Assembly (NCBI GenBank): GCA_905214525.1
Contig: CAJMMN010000004.1
Location: 90,842-154,841, forward strand
Length of the DNA: 64,000 bases
Direction of reading: 5' to 3'
Origin: an uncultured bacterium
Lineage (GTDB): Bacteria; Actinomycetota; Coriobacteriia; Coriobacteriales; Coriobacteriaceae
Below the pieces are notes generated by a model, which saw only the letters and a program-made list of their open reading frames with translations, did not search any database and had not been told where the DNA came from. This document shows positions 33,743-43,245 of the stretch, piece after piece. Position numbers and translations under genes: made by a program. Numbering within the stretch: the stretch's first letter is position 1; every line of letters begins with the position of its first letter.

Positions 33743-35185
33743 TTAATGGGTAGGGTCAGTGGAAGTGTTAGAGTCTGCGGGCACAATGCCAAGGATGTGC
33801 TCTAGGGTATCGAGCAGCTCATGCGGCATGGTCGATACCACATGAACCTCGGCGCCGCGACTGGTAAGGCTTGCGAGTAAATCGTCACGATGATACTCGT
33901 CAAGCGTCATGCCGTCAGCGTTGAACATGAGCTTAGGCACAAAGAGCATAACCCCCGACAGGTCTTGGGGTAGCTGCTCCAAGATGTCGCTCGCGACGAT
34001 GAGGCCGGTCACGTCCACGTTGCCGCCAAAGTAGCGGTTCTTGATGGCTGTGACAGTGCCGGCGAGTCCCTGGGGCGATTCCACGAAGCGGGCCACTGTG
34101 TCGCGTGCGCTGGCGCCCGAGAGGCAAAGCAGGTGCTGGCTGCGGGCGGCGATGGCCTCGCGAACGCGGGCCAGTCGCTCGGCGTCGGCGGCAAGCACGT
34201 CGTCGGTCTCGTCCAGATAGGAGCGGATCATACCGATGCCGTCGTAGTACTGCGGGTAACCGTCGTAAAAGTCTGCCTCGGGAGGATCGATGCCGGCGTC
34301 CAGATAGAACTCGTCGCTCATCTGGAAGGTGTGGCGGCCAAAGCGCTCGAAGGCACGGTCCTGGAACGGTCGGATCATGGCAATGGTCTCGCGCGCTAGC
34401 TCGGGCTTGTCGCTGTAGGACCAGCTAAAACGGTTCTGATGCTTGGTAAAACCGAGCGGCACAATGCCCAGGCTTGTGATTTGCTCGTGCTCCTCGCAAA
34501 AGCGCAGGGTCTTTTCCAGCTCCTCGCCGTCGTTCATGCCGGGGCACAACACGATCTGCGCGTGAATCTCGATGCCAGCGGCCATGATAGCCTCGAGTAC
34601 ATCCATGCCGCGCTGGGCGTTGCGGCCCATCATGTGGCGGCGGACGTCGGGGCTTACGGCGTGGACCGACACGTTCATGGGGCTCATGTTGCGCTGGATG
34701 ACGTTTTGAACATCTTCGTCGGAGAGGTTCGTGAGCGTGACAAAGTTGCCCTGCAAAAAGCTTAGGCGATAGTCGTCGTCGCGAATGTAGAGCGTGGAGC
34801 GACCGCCCTTGGGCAGCATGGTCATAAAGCAGAACACGCAGGCGTTAACGCAGGTACGCATGCCATCAAAGATGGGGCCATCGAACTCCAGGCCCCAGTC
34901 CTCGCCGGGAAAGCGGTCGAGCTCGACGGGGGTGACGGTGCCGTCGCGTGGATCGAATACCTCAAGCTCGACGGTGTCGTCGTCGGCCTCCCAGAGCCAC
35001 ACGATCATGTCGGTGAGCTGCTCGCCGTTGACCGTAAGCACGCGCATGCCCGGCTCGATACCCACATCCCATGCGGGCGACTCGGGACGCACGTTCTTTA
35101 CGAGCGCGCCCTCACCCGGCTCGGGGTCGCGGCTGCGCCCGTAATCGGCCACCTCGGCGGCGTATGCGGGTACGGTCTGGTCCAT
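33743..35185 (-). CDS. DUF512 radical SAM protein with PDZ-like N-terminus
   Basis: The 480 residues have a PDZ-like N-terminal part (VKNVRPESPAWDVGIEPGMRVLTVNGE), a radical SAM cluster motif C-x3-C-x2-C in CVNACVFCF, and a C-terminal DUF512 region (about 270-450). Members almost always adjoin der, as here. The reaction is unknown. A role near ribosome assembly is inferred only from that linkage. The start ATG 35185 begins MDQTVPAYAAE. Confidence 0.9.
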   Translation of the reverse strand: MDQTVPAYAAEVADYGRSRDPEPGEGALVKNVRPESPAWDVGIEPGMRVLTVNGEQLTDMIVWLWEADDDTVELEVFDPRDGTVTPVELDRFPGEDWGLEFDGPIFDGMRTCVNACVFCFMTMLPKGGRSTLYIRDDDYRLSFLQGNFVTLTNLSDEDVQNVIQRNMSPMNVSVHAVSPDVRRHMMGRNAQRGMDVLEAIMAAGIEIHAQIVLCPGMNDGEELEKTLRFCEEHEQITSLGIVPLGFTKHQNRFSWSYSDKPELARETIAMIRPFQDRAFERFGRHTFQMSDEFYLDAGIDPPEADFYDGYPQYYDGIGMIRSYLDETDDVLAADAERLARVREAIAARSQHLLCLSGASARDTVARFVESPQGLAGTVTAIKNRYFGGNVDVTGLIVASDILEQLPQDLSGVMLFVPKLMFNADGMTLDEYHRDDLLASLTSRGAEVHVVSTMPHELLDTLEHILGIVPADSNTSTDPTH

Positions 35186-35187
35186 GG

Positions 35188-36087
35188 TTAGCGGCAAAGC
35201 TCCTTGATGCGCGTGACGGCGCGTTCGATGTGTTCTTGCGGTGTGGAGGCTCCGGCGGTGATGCCGATGTGGCGAGCGTCGGTAAACCACGCGGCCTGGA
35301 GCTCGGAAGCTTCCTCAATATGATACGTGCGCTCGCAGGCGTCTGCGCAAATCTGCGCCAGGCGGCGGGTGTTGCCCGAGTTCTTGCCGCCCACCACGAC
35401 CATGCAGTCACAGCGGTTGGCAAGCGTGGCTGCTGCCTGTTGACGCTCACTCGTGGCGGCGCAGATGGTGTTGATCACACGCAGCTCCTGCACGCGCGGG
35501 GTGATGGCAGCTACGACCTCGGCCAAGTTCTGTGCGGTCTGGGTGGTCTGCACGACGAGGCCTACCTTGCCCTTGAGCGACAGCGCGTCCGCATCGGCAG
35601 CGCAACTCACGACCTGCGCGTTATCACCAGCGTGGCCCAGGATGCCCTCCACCTCGGGATGGCCCGGCTCGCCCACGACTACCACGTGGTAGCCCTCGCG
35701 TACCAAGCGCTCGGCCGCCACATGGACCTTCTTCACGTACGGGCAGGTGGCGTCGACCACAGTAAGGTCACGCTCGCGAGCGGCATCGATCACCTGCGGC
35801 ACCACGCCGTGAGCGCGGATGATCACGGTTCCGGTTGCGGCATTATCCAGGTTCTCGGCCAGGCCAACGCCTGCCTCAGCAAGCTCGCGCACCACGATGG
35901 GGTTATGGATGAGCGGCCCTAGGGTGTGGACCTGTGCGCTCTCCCCTGTCTGCGGCGCGGCAGCCAGCGCCATATCGAGCGCGCGCTGCACGCCGTAGCA
36001 GGTGCCGGCGTGGGCGGCGATCTCGATGGTAGGCGCGGTTGCCTGGTCGGACGCGGTCACGGCAGTGTTCGTCACGTTATCGCTCAT
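35188..36087 (-). CDS. ispH: 4-hydroxy-3-methylbut-2-enyl diphosphate reductase
   Basis: Last enzyme of the MEP isoprenoid pathway, with a [4Fe-4S] cluster. The three cluster Cys are in AGTCYGVQRAL, VDATCPYVKK and NTICAATSERQ. The conserved RAHGV, GEPGHPEV and GGKNSGNTRRL stretches are also present. I start it at ATG 36087 (MSDNVTN); the in-frame codon at 36117 overlaps the plsC stop. The 2-bp spacing on each side points to one operon. It supplies the dimethylallyl diphosphate used by MiaA. Confidence 0.96.
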   Translation of the reverse strand: MSDNVTNTAVTASDQATAPTIEIAAHAGTCYGVQRALDMALAAAPQTGESAQVHTLGPLIHNPIVVRELAEAGVGLAENLDNAATGTVIIRAHGVVPQVIDAARERDLTVVDATCPYVKKVHVAAERLVREGYHVVVVGEPGHPEVEGILGHAGDNAQVVSCAADADALSLKGKVGLVVQTTQTAQNLAEVVAAITPRVQELRVINTICAATSERQQAAATLANRCDCMVVVGGKNSGNTRRLAQICADACERTYHIEEASELQAAWFTDARHIGITAGASTPQEHIERAVTRIKELCR

Positions 36088-36089
36088 GG

Positions 36090-36818
36090 CTAGAACCTGC
36101 CCGGATGCTCGGCGCACAGCTCGTCTCGCATGGCGTAGACGCGGTTCATGGCCTCGGACTCAAACCAAGCCAGGCGCTCCGTACGCTTAAGCCCAGCCGG
36201 TGCGTCCGAAAGCGAGACGGCCTTGCCGGCACGAATCCAGCATTTCTTGGGACGCATGAGCTTTTTTCCCTTAGGCGTAATGTCGGACCAGCCGCAGATG
36301 GCGAGCGGGTTGACGGGCGCCTTGCCCATCTGGGCGATGAGCGCAAAACCGCCGTGGACCTCGGGCTTGATCTCGCGCGAGCGGATGCGCGTGCCCTCGG
36401 GGAAGATCAGGACGTCCTCGCCGCGCTGCAGCGCATGCTGGGCGGCGCGCAGGCACTTCATGTCGGCGGTGCCGCGCTCCACGGGAATGCCGCCCACGCG
36501 GCTAAAGGCCCAGCGTACGATCTTGCTCTTGGCGAACTCGGACTTAAAGATGGGGCGAATGCGGCGGCCGCCAAAGAACAGCGCCGTCTCCACGGCCAAG
36601 AGCTCAGCCATCGAGGTGTGGTTGCAGATGACCACGCTGCCGCGGCCGTCCTGGCGCTCAAACAGCAGGTCAGCGTCCTCGACCTTCCAGCGCCACATGA
36701 GCTTGGAGAAGGCCCAAAGGATGGCCATGACTACGACGACGGTGCCGCGGATGAGCGCTGGGAACTCTGCATAAGGAGCGTTGTAATAATCCTCGGGCGT
36801 CTGCTTAAACAGGCGCAT
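36090..36818 (-). CDS. plsC: 1-acyl-sn-glycerol-3-phosphate acyltransferase (PlsC-like)
   Basis: Adds the second acyl chain to make phosphatidic acid. The 242 residues have an N-terminal hydrophobic segment and the FPEGTRIRS motif. The catalytic NHx4D motif reads NHTSMAE, so the usual Asp is Glu. The fold otherwise looks intact. It is 3 bp from ispH and from cmk. The Glu may be a tolerated substitution or reflect a different acyl acceptor. Confidence 0.9.
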   Translation of the reverse strand: MRLFKQTPEDYYNAPYAEFPALIRGTVVVVMAILWAFSKLMWRWKVEDADLLFERQDGRGSVVICNHTSMAELLAVETALFFGGRRIRPIFKSEFAKSKIVRWAFSRVGGIPVERGTADMKCLRAAQHALQRGEDVLIFPEGTRIRSREIKPEVHGGFALIAQMGKAPVNPLAICGWSDITPKGKKLMRPKKCWIRAGKAVSLSDAPAGLKRTERLAWFESEAMNRVYAMRDELCAEHPGRF

Positions 36819-36821
36819 GGG

Positions 36822-37508
36822 CTACCTCCTTTGGTTGATGAGGTCCTCGATGATACGAACGACCTCGTCGACGGTGTGAGCGGTGGAGTCGACGTGCACG
36901 GCGTCCTCGGCGGGCACGAGCGGGGCGACCTCGCGGCTGCTGTCGAGCTTGTCGCGCTGCTTAAGGGCGTCGAGGGTCTCGTCGACTTCGGCCTCGAGCT
37001 GTGGCGTGGTGAGCGGCTGCGCATCGTTCTGGTGGCGCTGCAACACGCGGCGGCGGGCGCGCTCACGCGGGTCGGCAGTCAGGAAGATTTTTACCTGAGC
37101 GTTGGGGAACACGACGGTTCCGATGTCGCGACCCTCGGCGACGATATCGCGGTCCTCGGCGGCGCGGCGCTGGTGGATGAGCATGGCGGCGCGCACGCCC
37201 GGATAGGCCGAGACCTTGGACACGTTGGCGTCGACCTGCGGGGTGCGGATGGCGGCCGAAGCGTCCTGGCCGTCAATGGTCAGGCGCGTGTCCTCGCCGG
37301 TGCCGTTGGTAAAGCGGATTTCGATCTGCTCGGCGAGGGCGTCGATGGCCGCCTCGTTATCCAGGTCGATGCCGCGATCGAGCGCGGCGAAGGTGACGGC
37401 GCGATACATGGCGCCCGTGTCGAGCTTGTTAAAGCCCAGCTGGCGGGCGATCTCCTTGGCGATGGTGGACTTGCCGGAACCGGCGGGGCCGTCGATGGCG
37501 ACGATCAT
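36822..37508 (-). CDS. cmk: Cytidylate kinase
   Basis: Phosphorylates CMP/dCMP. The 228 residues start MIVAIDGPAGSGKST (P-loop) and include KLDTGAMYRAVTF, EGRDIGTVVFPNA and the lid with LTADPRERARRR. GAAAGGAAG precedes the ATG. It sits between rluB and plsC in the conserved scpAB-rluB-cmk group. Confidence 0.96.
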   Translation of the reverse strand: MIVAIDGPAGSGKSTIAKEIARQLGFNKLDTGAMYRAVTFAALDRGIDLDNEAAIDALAEQIEIRFTNGTGEDTRLTIDGQDASAAIRTPQVDANVSKVSAYPGVRAAMLIHQRRAAEDRDIVAEGRDIGTVVFPNAQVKIFLTADPRERARRRVLQRHQNDAQPLTTPQLEAEVDETLDALKQRDKLDSSREVAPLVPAEDAVHVDSTAHTVDEVVRIIEDLINQRR

Positions 37509-37574
37509 GCAATGCTTCCTTTCGATGGTTGACGTGCTGGTATGGTTCGCGGGCGTTGGGGCGCGGCTTGTTGC

Positions 37575-38504
37575 CTAGCCCGTGTAGCGCTCGCGGTAGG
37601 TGTTGCGCTTGGGTGCGGAGCCGTGGCTGCCGTGGTGACGCGTGCGGCTGGCGGGCGTGTCTTGAGGCTTGCTGCCGTTGCGCTTGGCGCTCGCCTGCTT
37701 GGGCGGGATGCCGCCCGCTTTAAGGATCTGCACCTCGCGGTCGGTGAGCTCGCGCCATGAGCCCTTGGCCACGCCCTCGAGCTCAAGGCCGGCAAAGTTG
37801 CAGCGATGCAGACGGATTACCGGATGGTGAATCTTGCTCAACATGCGCTTGACCTGATTCTTGCGGCCCTCGCGGATGATGACCTCCACGGCGGTGGTGC
37901 CGGGCTTGACGCCCTGGGGAGCTACAGCCTCGGCCTCGCGTGCGGTGATGACGCGGCAGATCGCCGGCTGGCATAGGCCGTCATCGAGCTCGATGCCACG
38001 GCGGAGCGGTTCTAGATCGCGGTCGGTCAGCTGCCCGTCCACGAGTGCCTGGTAGGTCTTGTAGACGTGCTTGCTCGGGTGCAGCAGGTCCTGCGAAAGG
38101 TCGCCGTCAGTGGTAAAGAGCAAAAGGCCTGTGGTGTCGCGGTCTAGGCGGCCCACCGGGAAAAGTCCCGGAAAGCGGTCGCGGGGGACCAGGTCGGCCA
38201 CGCAAAGGCGCTCCTGCGGGTCGCTCATGGTGGTGAGGTAGCCGGTCGGCTTGTAGAGCATCAGGTACACGGCGCCCTGGTTGAGCTTAACGGGCATGCC
38301 GTCGACCTCGATGTGATCGCGGTCGACGTCGACCTTGGTGCCCAGTTCAGTCGCGACCTGGCCATTGACGGTCACGCGGCCGGCGGTCATCAGGTCCTCC
38401 GAGCCACGGCGGCTCGCCACGCCCGCGCGCGCCAAAAAGCGCTGCAGGCGCATGGTGTGCGGGTAGACGGGCTGGGCGTCGGTTGCGGGTACTGCGTTGC
38501 CCAT
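37575..38504 (-). CDS. rluB: rRNA pseudouridine synthase (RluB family)
   Basis: Modifies a uridine in 23S rRNA helix 89 if it follows RluB. The 309 residues have an S4 RNA-binding domain (MRLQRFLARAGVASRR to GRVTVNGQ), the catalytic Asp in GRLDRDTTGLLLFTTDG and the REGRKNQVKRML segment. A basic 40-residue tail ends KRNTYRERYTG. I start it at ATG 38504 because AGGGGAG lies 9 nt upstream; the earlier frame overlaps scpB. Confidence 0.93.
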   Translation of the reverse strand: MGNAVPATDAQPVYPHTMRLQRFLARAGVASRRGSEDLMTAGRVTVNGQVATELGTKVDVDRDHIEVDGMPVKLNQGAVYLMLYKPTGYLTTMSDPQERLCVADLVPRDRFPGLFPVGRLDRDTTGLLLFTTDGDLSQDLLHPSKHVYKTYQALVDGQLTDRDLEPLRRGIELDDGLCQPAICRVITAREAEAVAPQGVKPGTTAVEVIIREGRKNQVKRMLSKIHHPVIRLHRCNFAGLELEGVAKGSWRELTDREVQILKAGGIPPKQASAKRNGSKPQDTPASRTRHHGSHGSAPKRNTYRERYTG

Positions 38505-38526
38505 GGCGCACGTCTCCCCTACTTCG

Positions 38527-39255
38527 TTAGTCCTCGTCATGCAAATCCTCCGAGGTCTCGTCGACAACCAGGGTTACCAAGTCCTCGCCTGTCTCAACAT
38601 CTTCAACATCGGTTTCGAGCAGTTCACGCTCTTCGTCCAGGTCATCGGCCTGCTCCTCGAGCGTGGACTGAATGCTGCGGCCGCTCAGGCGCTCGCGGAT
38701 AAACTGACGCGATTGCTCGTCGGGGGCAAACTGCTCCAGGTCGGGCAGGTCGCGGGTGGAGCGCAGGCCGAACTTCTCCAAAAAGGCGTTGGTCGTGCCG
38801 TAAATGATGGCCTGACCGCGCTGGGGGTCGCGGCCGAGTTCGCGCACTAGGCCCTTGTCAACGAGTGACGCGATGACACCGTCGGAGTTGACGCCGCGGA
38901 TGCCCTTGACCACCTCGCGCGTAACGGGCTGGTGATAGGCGATCACGGCCAAGGTCTCGAGCGCCGCCTGCGACAGCTTTTGCGTGTCCCAGCTCAGCAC
39001 ATAAGCCTCGACCACGTCGTGGTAGGCGGGATGCGTAAACAGGCGCCAGCCGCCGGTGACCTCGCGCAGCTGAAAGCCACGGTTGGCCTCCTCGTACTCA
39101 ACCTTGAGCTCGGCGAGCAGCGATGCACACTCGCCGGGGGCGATATCCAGTGCGCCGGCGAGCGCGGGCGCACTCACCGGGTCGCTCGACACCAGCAGCA
39201 GCGCCTCGAGGGCTCCTTTGAGGCTGTTTGCCTCCAGCGTGGAAAGGGTTGACAT
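38527..39255 (-). CDS. scpB: Segregation and condensation protein B
   Basis: Winged-helix subunit of the SMC-ScpAB condensin. The 242 residues have two winged helices: LKGALEALLLVSSDPV to LREVTGGWRLFTHP, and LETLAVIAYHQPVTREVVKGIRGVNSDGVIASLVDKGL to YGTTNAFLEKFGL. A long acidic tail follows. It ends 22 bp before rluB and starts 11 bp after scpA. No smc gene is in the window. Confidence 0.95.
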   Translation of the reverse strand: MSTLSTLEANSLKGALEALLLVSSDPVSAPALAGALDIAPGECASLLAELKVEYEEANRGFQLREVTGGWRLFTHPAYHDVVEAYVLSWDTQKLSQAALETLAVIAYHQPVTREVVKGIRGVNSDGVIASLVDKGLVRELGRDPQRGQAIIYGTTNAFLEKFGLRSTRDLPDLEQFAPDEQSRQFIRERLSGRSIQSTLEEQADDLDEERELLETDVEDVETGEDLVTLVVDETSEDLHDED

Positions 39256-39266
39256 GGTTGCCGCTC

Positions 39267-40076
39267 CTATTCGGTGAGCTCGGGGCCCTCGCCGGGCACG
39301 TATGCCTCGGCGCCCTCGACGCGGTTGATTTGAATGGTTCCAAAGATCTCGTCCTGGCTCAGCGTGAGCGAGCCACGCTTGGCGAGCTCCAGCATGGCCA
39401 AAAAGGTGACGACGAGCTGCTCGGTGGTGGCGTCGCCGTCCAGCAGCTCGCGGAAGGTGCAGGTTTGGTGCGCCATGGTAAAGCGGTCGACTGAGGCCAC
39501 GGTCAGGTCGAGCGGCACGCGATGCGGCGCCACGTGCTCGGCCTCCAGCAAGAAGGTCTGGCGCTTGCCGTCCAGGTCGGCACAGATAACGGCCAGGCCG
39601 CGCAGGGTGATGCCAGCCAGATAGTCGGGCATGAGCCCTAGGAACTCGGGGTCGGGGCCGGCCACACGCGGATGCATACGGCTTTCGGCTTGCATGCGGG
39701 CACCGAGGGCCGCAGCCGCGCCTTTAAACTGCTTGTAGGCAATCAGGCGCTGGATCAGGACCTCGCGCAAGGCGTCGCCGTCGAGCGCGCTGAGTTCCTC
39801 CAGGTCCTCGTCGTCCTCGTCATCGTCGTCTGTCTTGCGCGGGGCTTCCTGGGGCACCAGCGAGGCGGCCTTGATGTCCAAAAGGGTTGCCGCGACCAGC
39901 AAAAAGTCGCTCGCAACGTCCAGGTCTAGCGCCTCGATGCGCTCGGCCTCGGCAAGGTACTGCTCGGCCACCTCGCTAATGGAGATGGCGCCGATATCTA
40001 CTTTTTGGCGGGTTACCAGCTGCAGCAGCAGGTCGAACGGTCCGCTGTAGACCTGCGTCGACACGCGATACGACAT
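39267..40076 (-). CDS. scpA: Segregation and condensation protein A
   Basis: Kleisin subunit that bridges SMC heads. The 269 residues begin VSTQVYSGPFDLLLQLVTRQKVDI, a typical ScpA start, with AEQYLAEAERIEALDLDVASDFLLVAATLLDIKAASL next and a winged-helix C-terminus near LAMLELAKRGSLTLSQDEIFG. An acidic linker (TDDDDEDDEDLEE) separates the halves. It precedes scpB by 11 bp. Confidence 0.95.
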   Translation of the reverse strand: MSYRVSTQVYSGPFDLLLQLVTRQKVDIGAISISEVAEQYLAEAERIEALDLDVASDFLLVAATLLDIKAASLVPQEAPRKTDDDDEDDEDLEELSALDGDALREVLIQRLIAYKQFKGAAAALGARMQAESRMHPRVAGPDPEFLGLMPDYLAGITLRGLAVICADLDGKRQTFLLEAEHVAPHRVPLDLTVASVDRFTMAHQTCTFRELLDGDATTEQLVVTFLAMLELAKRGSLTLSQDEIFGTIQINRVEGAEAYVPGEGPELTE

Positions 40077-40160
40077 TTTCGACCTCCTTTGACGGCGCCT
40101 TCGCGGCGCGGTTTGGGTGCATGTTGCGACCGTTTTGCACGGTCGACCTGTAAGTTTACC

Positions 40161-40844
40161 TTAGATGCCGGCGATTGCGAAGTTGAGCAGCTGCTCAGCA
40201 AGCGGATACACGGTAACGTCGAAATAGCGGCCGATCACGTCGATGCCGGTCCACATGGGCAGCAGGTATAGAATTAGGATGAGGATGGGCATAGCGTATT
40301 GCTGCAGGTGGTAATAGTTGTTGAGCGCCTTGCCTTTGAGGAAGGGCACGATGATCGACGAGCCATCGAGCGGCGGGATCGGGATGAGGTTGAAGAACGC
40401 GAGTGACAGGTTGACCACGATAAACGTGGCGCCGAAGTTCATGATCTGTGACGCCATGGCAAAGGACATGCCGGTATAGAGGCTGCCATATGCCGCGTGC
40501 ATGAGGGCGGCAGCGAGGCACGCGAGCGCGATGTTCGATGCGGGGCCGGCTGCGCTCACCAGGACCTCGTCACGCTTGGGGTGCTTGAGGTTGTTAAGGT
40601 AGACGGGCACGGGCTTGGCGAAGGCGAACACCGGGCCGCCGGCGACAAGCATAAGCAGCGGCAGGAGAATGGTGCCAAACGGATCGATGTGGTTGAGCGG
40701 GTTGAGCGAGACGCGTCCGCGCGAACGGGCCGTCTTATCGCCGAGTGCCCAGGCCGCGGCGGCGTGTGCGCTCTCGTGGATCACGATTCCCACGATGACG
40801 GCGACGGCGCTGGCGAGCAGGTTCATGAGGTAGCTGCTGGACAT
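40161..40844 (-). CDS. Site-2 protease (M50) family membrane metalloprotease
   Basis: A 227-residue membrane protein with the zinc motif HESAH (about residue 25) and the third-ligand region NLIPIPPLDGSS. Five to six helices are present. These short M50B proteases, beside scpAB in many Gram-positives, have no known substrate. It starts at ATG 40844; the 98-residue YggT-like gene lies 9 bp upstream. Confidence 0.9.
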   Translation of the reverse strand: MSSSYLMNLLASAVAVIVGIVIHESAHAAAAWALGDKTARSRGRVSLNPLNHIDPFGTILLPLLMLVAGGPVFAFAKPVPVYLNNLKHPKRDEVLVSAAGPASNIALACLAAALMHAAYGSLYTGMSFAMASQIMNFGATFIVVNLSLAFFNLIPIPPLDGSSIIVPFLKGKALNNYYHLQQYAMPILILILYLLPMWTGIDVIGRYFDVTVYPLAEQLLNFAIAGI

Positions 40845-40853
40845 AGCGCTCCC

Positions 40854-41150
40854 CTAGCGGACGCGACGCGAGGCGCGCGTGAGCAGGTAGTCGATCACAA
40901 ACAGGATCACGGCGACGATGGCGTAATCCAGGCGGAACACGCCGCCAAAGGGCGACGTGATGACGCCATAGCCGGCGATGGCGCTCGGCAGTGCGCGCGA
41001 AAGCTCGACGACAAAGCCAACGATCTGCAGCTTGGCTGTGAGGCCGCTAAAACACAGCAGCACGGTCATCGCGCTCATAAAGATGCCGCAGATGCGACAG
41101 GCGATGGCGATGATGCTCATCGCCACGGCAGCGGCCTTACGAGAGTTCAC
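40854..41150 (-). CDS. Small membrane protein, YggT-like
   Basis: A 98-residue protein with two membrane helices (about 10-35 and 70-90) and a SPFGGVFRLDYAIVAV segment that recalls the GG-x-D motif before the last helix of YggT proteins. YggT-like proteins are linked to osmotic tolerance and, in some species, cell division; no direct function is known here. I take the GTG at 41150 (preceded by GAGGAG), which overlaps the end of the ABC-F gene by 14 bp. An ATG at 41120 is the alternative. Confidence 0.65.
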   Translation of the reverse strand: MNSRKAAAVAMSIIAIACRICGIFMSAMTVLLCFSGLTAKLQIVGFVVELSRALPSAIAGYGVITSPFGGVFRLDYAIVAVILFVIDYLLTRASRRVR

Positions 41151-43170
41151 GCGCGGTCTCCTCTTCGATCTGGGTGGAAAGCTCCAGCCATTCGTCCTCG
41201 AGCTTGGGTAGCTCTTGCTTAAGGCCGTTATATTCCCCCAGCGCGGCGTTGAACTTGTCTTGATCGGCATAAAGCTCTTCGCTTGCCATCAATTCCATAA
41301 GCTCGTCATAGCGGGCACGCTTTTTGTCGAGCTCCGTCTCGATCTTCTTGAGCTGGTTGCGCACGCCCTTGAGCTTTTTATTGAGCGCTGCGCGGGCTTG
41401 GGCCTCGGCGCGCTTTTGCTCCTTGGTCTTTTTGCCCTCGGCGGGTTTGGGGGCAGCTGCGGGGGTGTCGGCCTGGGCGGCGCTGGCTTTGGTGGACTTG
41501 GCCGTGGCCGGCGCACTCTCCCCTGCCGTCTCGGCGGCGGCACGGGCTGCGAGGTCCTCGCGCTTGTAGAGGTAGTAGTCGTAGTCGCCGTCATAGACCG
41601 TGACCTTGCCATCGCGGATGTCGATCACGCGGTTGGCCACGGCGCGCACCAGGTGTTCGTCGTGGCTGATCAGCACGATGGTGCCGGGGAAGTTTTGCAG
41701 GGCGTTCTCGAGCATGTCCACCGAGTCGATGTCTAGGTGGTTGGTGGGCTCGTCCAGGCACAGGAGCGCCTCGGGGGCCACGAGCATCTTGGCCAGGGCC
41801 AGACGCGCTTTTTCGCCGCCGGAGAGGACGCGAACCTGCTTCTCGATGGAATCGTTGTCGCTAAACAGGAAGGCGCCCAGTAGGCTGCGCTGCTGCGGCA
41901 CGGTCCACTTGGGCGTGACGGTGTCGATCTCTTGCAGGACGGTGTTGGACTCGGTCATGCCCTCGAGCGCGTGCTGGGCGTAATAGGCCACGCCCACGTT
42001 GGTGCCCAGGTCGCGGGTGCCGGTGGTGGGCGGCTCCAGTCCGGCGATGATCTTCATGAGCGTGGACTTGCCGGCGCCGTTGGGGCCGACGAGTGCCACG
42101 TGCTCGCCGCGGTAGAGCTTGAGCTCGATGTCGCTGTAGATGTGCTTGTTGCCGTAGGACTTGGCCACGCCCTCGAGCCCCACGACCATGTCGCCGGAGC
42201 GCGGCGGGTCGGGGAACTTAAAGTCGATGTGCTTGTGGCCCTCGGGTAGGATGACAAGCTCCTTTTTGATCTGCTCGATCTTGCGGATGCGCTCCTGAGC
42301 CTGGGCAGCCTTGGTGGGCTTGTAGCGGAACTTGTCAACGAAGACCTGCATATGGGCGATGTCGCGCTCCTGGGCGGCGCGCTTGGCGCGCATCTGCTCC
42401 AGGTTGTCCTCGCGCTGCTTGAGGTAGCTACTGTAGTTGCCGGTGTAGGTGGTCACGCGGCGGTTTTCGAGAGCGGCGACATGGTCGACGCAGGCGTCCA
42501 TGAAAGCGCGGTCGTGGCTGACGATGAGCACGGCGCCATCGTAGTTGGCGATAAAGCCGCGCAGCCACTGGACGCTTTCGAGGTCCAGGTGGTTTGTGGG
42601 CTCGTCCAGAAGCAGCAGGTCGGGGTGACGCAGGAAGAGCTTGGCCAGCGCGATGCGCATCTGCCAGCCGCCCGAGAACTCGGAGCACGGGCGCTCAAAG
42701 TCGGTGACCTTAAAGCCAAGGCCGGACAGGATCTTGCGGGCGTTGCTCTCGAGCTCGTAGCCGCCCAGGTGCTCAAAGCGGTCCTGGACCTGGCCGTACT
42801 CGTTAAGGAGCGCGTCAACGTCCTTGCCCTGTTCGGAGAGCTCAGTGATCTGGGCCTGCAGCTCGTTGGCGCGCTCGCCCATGCGGCGGATTTCCTTGGC
42901 GGCGGCCATGACCTCAGCGAGGATGGTGGTGTCCTTTTGTTCCAGATTAGTTTCCTGCTCTAGGTAGCCCACCTGGCAGTCCTTTGCGTACTGGACCTGG
43001 CCGGAGTCGGGACTGTCGATGCCCATGATGATTTTGAGCATGGTGGTTTTGCCGGCGCCGTTGGGGCCCACGAGCGCGAAGCGCTCGCCGGGGTTGATCT
43101 GGAAGGACGCGCCGCTAAAGAGGACGCGTGTGCCGAAGCTTTTTTCGATCTTGTCGACCAGGAGGATCAT
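41137..43170 (-). CDS. ABC-F family ATPase
   Basis: Cytosolic ABC-F protein acting on ribosomes, in translation or antibiotic protection. The 677 residues have two ABC domains with Walker A GPNGAGKTT (first) and GPNGAGKST (second), both signature regions (SGGWQMRIALAKL, SGGEKARLALAKM) and an interdomain linker. The C-terminal third is a long coiled coil, as in Uup-type proteins. It has no membrane segment. ATG 43170 is preceded by AAAGGCGG. tRNA-Ala and its terminator lie upstream. Confidence 0.94.
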   Translation of the reverse strand: MILLVDKIEKSFGTRVLFSGASFQINPGERFALVGPNGAGKTTMLKIIMGIDSPDSGQVQYAKDCQVGYLEQETNLEQKDTTILAEVMAAAKEIRRMGERANELQAQITELSEQGKDVDALLNEYGQVQDRFEHLGGYELESNARKILSGLGFKVTDFERPCSEFSGGWQMRIALAKLFLRHPDLLLLDEPTNHLDLESVQWLRGFIANYDGAVLIVSHDRAFMDACVDHVAALENRRVTTYTGNYSSYLKQREDNLEQMRAKRAAQERDIAHMQVFVDKFRYKPTKAAQAQERIRKIEQIKKELVILPEGHKHIDFKFPDPPRSGDMVVGLEGVAKSYGNKHIYSDIELKLYRGEHVALVGPNGAGKSTLMKIIAGLEPPTTGTRDLGTNVGVAYYAQHALEGMTESNTVLQEIDTVTPKWTVPQQRSLLGAFLFSDNDSIEKQVRVLSGGEKARLALAKMLVAPEALLCLDEPTNHLDIDSVDMLENALQNFPGTIVLISHDEHLVRAVANRVIDIRDGKVTVYDGDYDYYLYKREDLAARAAAETAGESAPATAKSTKASAAQADTPAAAPKPAEGKKTKEQKRAEAQARAALNKKLKGVRNQLKKIETELDKKRARYDELMELMASEELYADQDKFNAALGEYNGLKQELPKLEDEWLELSTQIEEETARELS

Positions 43171-43201
43171 GGTGCCGCCTTTGACCTTGTGTGCCAATAT
43201 G

Positions 43202-43229
43202 AAAAAAGGCCCCAACTTGCGTTGGAGCC
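43202..43229 (-). terminator. Terminator of tRNA-Ala copy 1
   Basis: On the minus strand a 9-bp stem (43221-43229 with 43208-43216, one G-T wobble) and loop GCAA end in TTTTTT. The same unit recurs after copy 2. Confidence 0.88.
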
Positions 43230-43245
43230 TCATTCAATGCTCGGG

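Noticed and set aside
32665..33753. 362-residue plus-strand ORF opposite der
   Set aside because: Shadow of der.
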